The translations under genes and the position numbers were made by a program. This document shows, in pieces, positions 61,195 through 64,000 of a stretch of DNA of 64,000 nt. This DNA comes from an uncultured Muribaculaceae bacterium (GTDB taxonomy: Bacteria; Bacteroidota; Bacteroidia; Bacteroidales; Muribaculaceae): positions 57,983 through 121,982 of the forward strand of contig CAJUCW010000009.1 of the NCBI GenBank assembly GCA_910585275.1, read 5' to 3'. The first letter of the stretch is position 1, and every line of letters starts with the position of its first letter. The notes beneath the pieces are model-generated. The model was not told the DNA's origin. It saw only the letters and a list, made by a program, of their open reading frames with translations, and made no database searches.

Positions 61195-61211
61195 GTGACT
61201 GATGTAGTCAC
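61195..61211 (-). promoter_or_regulatory. Small hairpin in the mfa1 leader (cluster 2)
   Basis: GTGACT/AGTCAC (61195-61200 and 61206-61211) form a perfect 6-bp stem in the 145-base gap before mfa1. Another possible pair, AAGGGT and ACCCTT, lies around 61124-61159. Confidence 0.4.
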
Positions 61212-61234
61212 ACATGGCTTGGAAGAGTCTGTTG

Positions 61235-62701
61235 TTATTTCAGGAGATCGGTGTTTTTAGAGGCTTCCGGCAGATTGCCGGCTTTTTCAAACCATTCCTG
61301 CGCCTCCTCGAAGTTGCCTTCGGCGGTGGCTATGATTCCGTGGAGGTTGCATGCCTCGGCAGAATCCCCGGCTTTTAGAAGGAGGGCCTTGGCCGCGTCG
61401 TAGTCTCCTGAGTTGATTTTTGCCGCAGCTGCATTGAGATTTGCTGTTTCGTCATCGGGATAATGCTTGAGCGCGATGTCGATTGTCCGGTTGAACTCTT
61501 CGCTCCCTTCGGGGTATAGACGGGCCACGCGGAACATCTGGTTGAGCGACATCTTTTCGGGCGATGTCATTATTATTTCGGCAAGCTGCCTGTCGCTCAT
61601 TGGTTTCAGGCGGGTGCTGATGGCGAATGTGGTGGCGCGCAGGCGCGGAAACCATTCGGGAAGAATCTTGGTTCTGTATAGCTGCGCGAACTTGGGCGAT
61701 GTCTTCAGTTCTTTTTCTTTGGCGTCATAGTCGCTCGGACCGTAGGCCTGGCGGTCAATAAGTTCCAGAAGGTCGGTTCTCTGAGCCTCGGAGATTTCTT
61801 TGCTTTCGAGCACTTGTTCGCGGAATTCTTTCCAGTTTTCGGGCACCGCGGAATAAGAGCACCTCTCGCGAGGCAGGCTGTAGCGGTCGGCAAGATATTC
61901 CGCAAGGGCTTTGGAGCGGTTGGTGGCCAGAAAATCGTTGTGTGTGTAAGGCGACTCGGGCGAGGCATAGCCGCATATCGAGATTCCTGCTATCTCCACG
62001 TTTGGGTCGGAAAGCGCGTAGCTGACCGAATCGTCAATCATACGGAGTTGTTCCCTGTTGTCGATTTTCTGCCCGTTTCGGCAGGTGAATGGCTCGGCGT
62101 GAAGCTCCGTGCGGTCCACCTCAAACTGCACTCGTGCCTTACCTTCGTGAATTTCCACCGGCAGTTCAGTCACGGCAGGTGTCATCATAGCTGTTCGCAT
62201 CTCTTTTGCCGGATTCAGCCGGAGTGGAATCTCTTCCATTATAATCTGTCCTTTGTCAACTCCACATCCGCAAGAATCATATACAAACGCGAGCCTGGCA
62301 TTTTCAAGCCGCATCCATTTCTGCAGAGGTATGCTTGTGAGATATTCGAATTTCTGTGGTTTGCCGTTTTCTCGTCTCACTTCCGCCAGAATATCGTGGG
62401 CGGATATGGCGTCAAACCCTTTGAGGGCACCGCGTTGGTAGGCGAAATGCATGTTTCTGCCGCTTACAAGGAGCGAAGGGAGCGTCACCTCCCGGTTTTC
62501 ATCGCCTCTTACCACGGGGGTGACAAATATCTGACGGTCTTTGCCGAGGCTGAGTTTGTCGAGAATGATTCCGGCGCTTACGTTGAGACGTTGTCCTGCT
62601 ATAGAGAGATTTACGTCTTCTGTAGAGATGCCGCCGTCTTGCGCCATCGAGTAAGAGTGGGAGAGGAGGGCAAGTGTTATTGCATAATGTATTGTCTTCA
62701 T
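61235..62701 (-). CDS. DUF3868/OmpA-like protein with TPR tail, fimbrial cluster 2
   Basis: A 488-residue protein with a signal peptide (to about residue 20). It has the same three parts as its cluster 1 counterpart: DUF3868 (LSLGKDRQIFVTPVVRGDEN), an OmpA-like region (VQFEVDRTELHAEPFTCRNG, ISICGYASPESPYTHNDFLA), and TPR-like repeats at the end (NLNAAAAKINSGDYDAAKAL). It probably links the fimbrial base to peptidoglycan. It lies 12 bases after the DUF3575 gene. Confidence 0.85.
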   Translation of the reverse strand: MKTIHYAITLALLSHSYSMAQDGGISTEDVNLSIAGQRLNVSAGIILDKLSLGKDRQIFVTPVVRGDENREVTLPSLLVSGRNMHFAYQRGALKGFDAISAHDILAEVRRENGKPQKFEYLTSIPLQKWMRLENARLAFVYDSCGCGVDKGQIIMEEIPLRLNPAKEMRTAMMTPAVTELPVEIHEGKARVQFEVDRTELHAEPFTCRNGQKIDNREQLRMIDDSVSYALSDPNVEIAGISICGYASPESPYTHNDFLATNRSKALAEYLADRYSLPRERCSYSAVPENWKEFREQVLESKEISEAQRTDLLELIDRQAYGPSDYDAKEKELKTSPKFAQLYRTKILPEWFPRLRATTFAISTRLKPMSDRQLAEIIMTSPEKMSLNQMFRVARLYPEGSEEFNRTIDIALKHYPDDETANLNAAAAKINSGDYDAAKALLLKAGDSAEACNLHGIIATAEGNFEEAQEWFEKAGNLPEASKNTDLLK

Positions 62702-62713
62702 AATATATGGCGC

Positions 62714-63322
62714 TTAAAAAATGTAGAGTATGGAAAGCCCCAGTTTTGTGATGCCTAAGTAGTTGGCTCCGCCGCTTTTGATTTTAGCTCCGCATTCGTA
62801 ACATGGGAATTTGTCGTACCATGCGTGGGCGTAACCTACTCCGATTTCTGCCTCGGCGTTCCAATGGCGCGAAAGATTGAACTGATATCCGTAGGTGGCG
62901 CCGATGCCGGCGAATGCGCCCTGATAGTGGTAGTCTTTCACGCCTTTTGCGAGATTTTCGCCTGAGAAGAAAAAACCGGGAACCTGTATGGAGGCGTTTG
63001 CCGCATTGAACTGTCCACCCATGGCGTGGACTCCAAAGAAGTGTCCGTTAAATTTCGAACATGTCCACCAGCGGTATTCCGGCATGAGAACCCAATGCTT
63101 CACCTTCCGGTCGCCTTTGGAATCGGAATGGAATGTCCAGGCGTTTAGCCCGTATATAATGTTGACAGTAGTTTTTTTCCCGACTCCGGCTTCAAAGCCC
63201 AAGTTGGGAGTTGTGGTGGCATCATACAGGATATTTGTCTTCACCGCATACTGGGCCTTTATGCCCGAGTGGTGTAATGCCATAAGCATAAGCATACAAA
63301 AGGCTATCCTTAAGTAAGACAT
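62714..63322 (-). CDS. DUF3575 outer-membrane beta-barrel protein, fimbrial cluster 2
   Basis: A 202-residue protein with a signal peptide ending near IKAQ, then AVKTNILYDATTTPNLGFEA, LNAWTFHSDSKGDRKVKHWV, FPCYECGAKIKSGG and a terminal LGLSILYIF. It matches the DUF3575 protein that opens cluster 1 along its whole length, including the CYEC/CAEC pair, which may be a disulfide. It is the first gene of the cluster 2 operon. Confidence 0.86.
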   Translation of the reverse strand: MSYLRIAFCMLMLMALHHSGIKAQYAVKTNILYDATTTPNLGFEAGVGKKTTVNIIYGLNAWTFHSDSKGDRKVKHWVLMPEYRWWTCSKFNGHFFGVHAMGGQFNAANASIQVPGFFFSGENLAKGVKDYHYQGAFAGIGATYGYQFNLSRHWNAEAEIGVGYAHAWYDKFPCYECGAKIKSGGANYLGITKLGLSILYIF

Positions 63323-63581
63323 CTTTGTTTCAGTAGATCGTTTTCAGTAGTTATGTAATCTCGCCGGTCCTGACATCTCTTGTCGGAACGGAATATTAAT
63401 TATAATCGGTTCAATGGTTGCCTTGAAATGGATATGAATCTGGACAGCGTATCTATATCATGGCATGATATAGGTTGCCGTCGAGAGGCAACTCGGAAGG
63501 AATGTTGTTCAACCGGTTAGTTTGAAGGCTGTTATAGTGCTCCATCCGGATGGAAATCGGACATCCCTTTGATTTTGGGTG

Positions 63582-63589
63582 CAAAATTA
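63582..63589 (-). promoter_or_regulatory. -7 box of fimbrial cluster 2, with long leader
   Basis: On the minus strand this reads TAATTTTG, fitting TAnnTTTG. No -33 box at the right distance is evident. The start codon is 260 bases on, so the leader would be long, as in cluster 1. The 562-base gap (63323-63884) has no gene; a GTTGCC/GGCAAC hairpin lies near 63473-63491. Confidence 0.4.
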
Positions 63590-63829
63590 GATTAAAAATT
63601 TCAAATTACCCTTCTTGATGGGTTAATTTATGTTAAATATTTTAATATTTGTAATCTTCAAGCTCAAAATGGGAGGGCAGTGGATTCTTTACCTGAAATC
63701 CGATTTTTCAGTTAAAGAATTCAATATGATTATTTGGAGAAATGGAATGAAATTGTTAATTTCGCGGCAACGATAAAAGATTTAGAGAACGCTCATGGCA
63801 GCACAAGGCTCTTGGGCCTTGCGTCATGA

Positions 63830-63867
63830 AAAAAGCCGGGAAGTCGAGATGACTTTCCGGCTTTTTT
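63830..63867. terminator. Bidirectional terminator beside xylA
   Basis: AAAAAGCCGGGAAGTC (63830-63845) pairs with 63851-63866 with one G-T mismatch and loop GAGAT, with T-tracts outward on both strands. It ends the minus-strand gene at the window edge. Confidence 0.85.
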
Positions 63868-63884
63868 TCCCATTATTCGGTTTG

Positions 63885-64000
63885 TTATGCGTACATGTTG
63901 ACGATAGCCTCGTAGAGCTCCTGCTTGCCTGATGTCACGGCGGGCTCGGGCCGGTTCTTGGCGTAAGCCACGAGGTCATCAAGGGTAAGCTTGCCATCCT
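63885..64000 (-). CDS. xylA: Probable xylose isomerase, 3' end only
   Basis: The last 38 codons of a minus-strand gene that enters from the right edge. They read DGKLTLDDLVAYAKNRPEPA, then a TSGKQELYEAIVNMYA ending. GK-x-LE/D-DL followed by SGKQE-x(3)-E-x-x-VN-x-Y is how xylose isomerases end. Only this tail is seen, so the call rests on one motif. Confidence 0.65.
   Translation of the reverse strand, partial: DGKLTLDDLVAYAKNRPEPAVTSGKQELYEAIVNMYA

Overview
The window looks like a chromosome segment of a gut-type Bacteroidales, possibly Muribaculaceae (placement is inference). The signs are Bacteroidetes-style promoters (TTTG, about 20 bases, TAnnTTTG), starts without clear Shine-Dalgarno sequences, Mfa1/Mfa2-type fimbrial operons, and AT-rich surface-polysaccharide genes beside GC-richer housekeeping genes. 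I saw no rRNA, tRNA, CRISPR array or insertion sequence.

Layout. (1) 1-3.4 kb: a defence-like edge with a truncated PtuA-type ATPase, a PtuB-type HNH nuclease (Septu-like) and a DUF6119/TIGR04141 protein. (2) 3.5-24.5 kb: a Wzx/Wzy-type capsule or O-polysaccharide locus. It has UDP-glucose dehydrogenase, flippase, an F420-dehydrogenase-beta-like iron-sulfur protein, pyruvyl transferase, a secreted GH18 protein, polymerase, five glycosyltransferases, an acyltransferase and the dTDP-rhamnose genes rmlA, rmlC, rmlD and rmlB. Two gene-end remnants, a GNAT gene with a small upstream ORF, two unknown membrane proteins and a GxxExxY nuclease-fold gene sit among dense intergenic repeats. (3) 24.7-29.2 kb: HAD phosphatase, aldo/keto reductase, aminopeptidase P and an EamA transporter. 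(4) 29.4-39.7 kb, plus strand: fimbrial cluster 1 (DUF3575, DUF3868/OmpA-like, Mfa1, Mfa2, accessory lipoprotein, DUF4906 giant lipoprotein). (5) 40-44.7 kb: a YhcG-type nuclease gene and two further fimbrillin-like lipoproteins. (6) 44.9-53.1 kb, minus strand: a bleomycin-hydrolase-type peptidase and a glycerol operon, glpABC-glpK-glpF. (7) 53.3-63.3 kb, minus strand: fimbrial cluster 2, with the same six genes in the same order as cluster 1 but pointing towards it. (8) The right edge holds the 3' end of a probable xylose isomerase gene.

How it works together. The rml genes supply dTDP-rhamnose and ugd supplies UDP-glucuronate to the glycosyltransferases. The flippase and polymerase would export and polymerise the repeat unit, which pyruvyl and acyl groups may decorate. 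The two fimbrial clusters encode separate but parallel pili. Each has its own C-terminal strand motif shared between major subunit and anchor, and each has an RNA hairpin between those two genes. The glp operon encodes glycerol uptake, phosphorylation and anaerobic oxidation to dihydroxyacetone phosphate.
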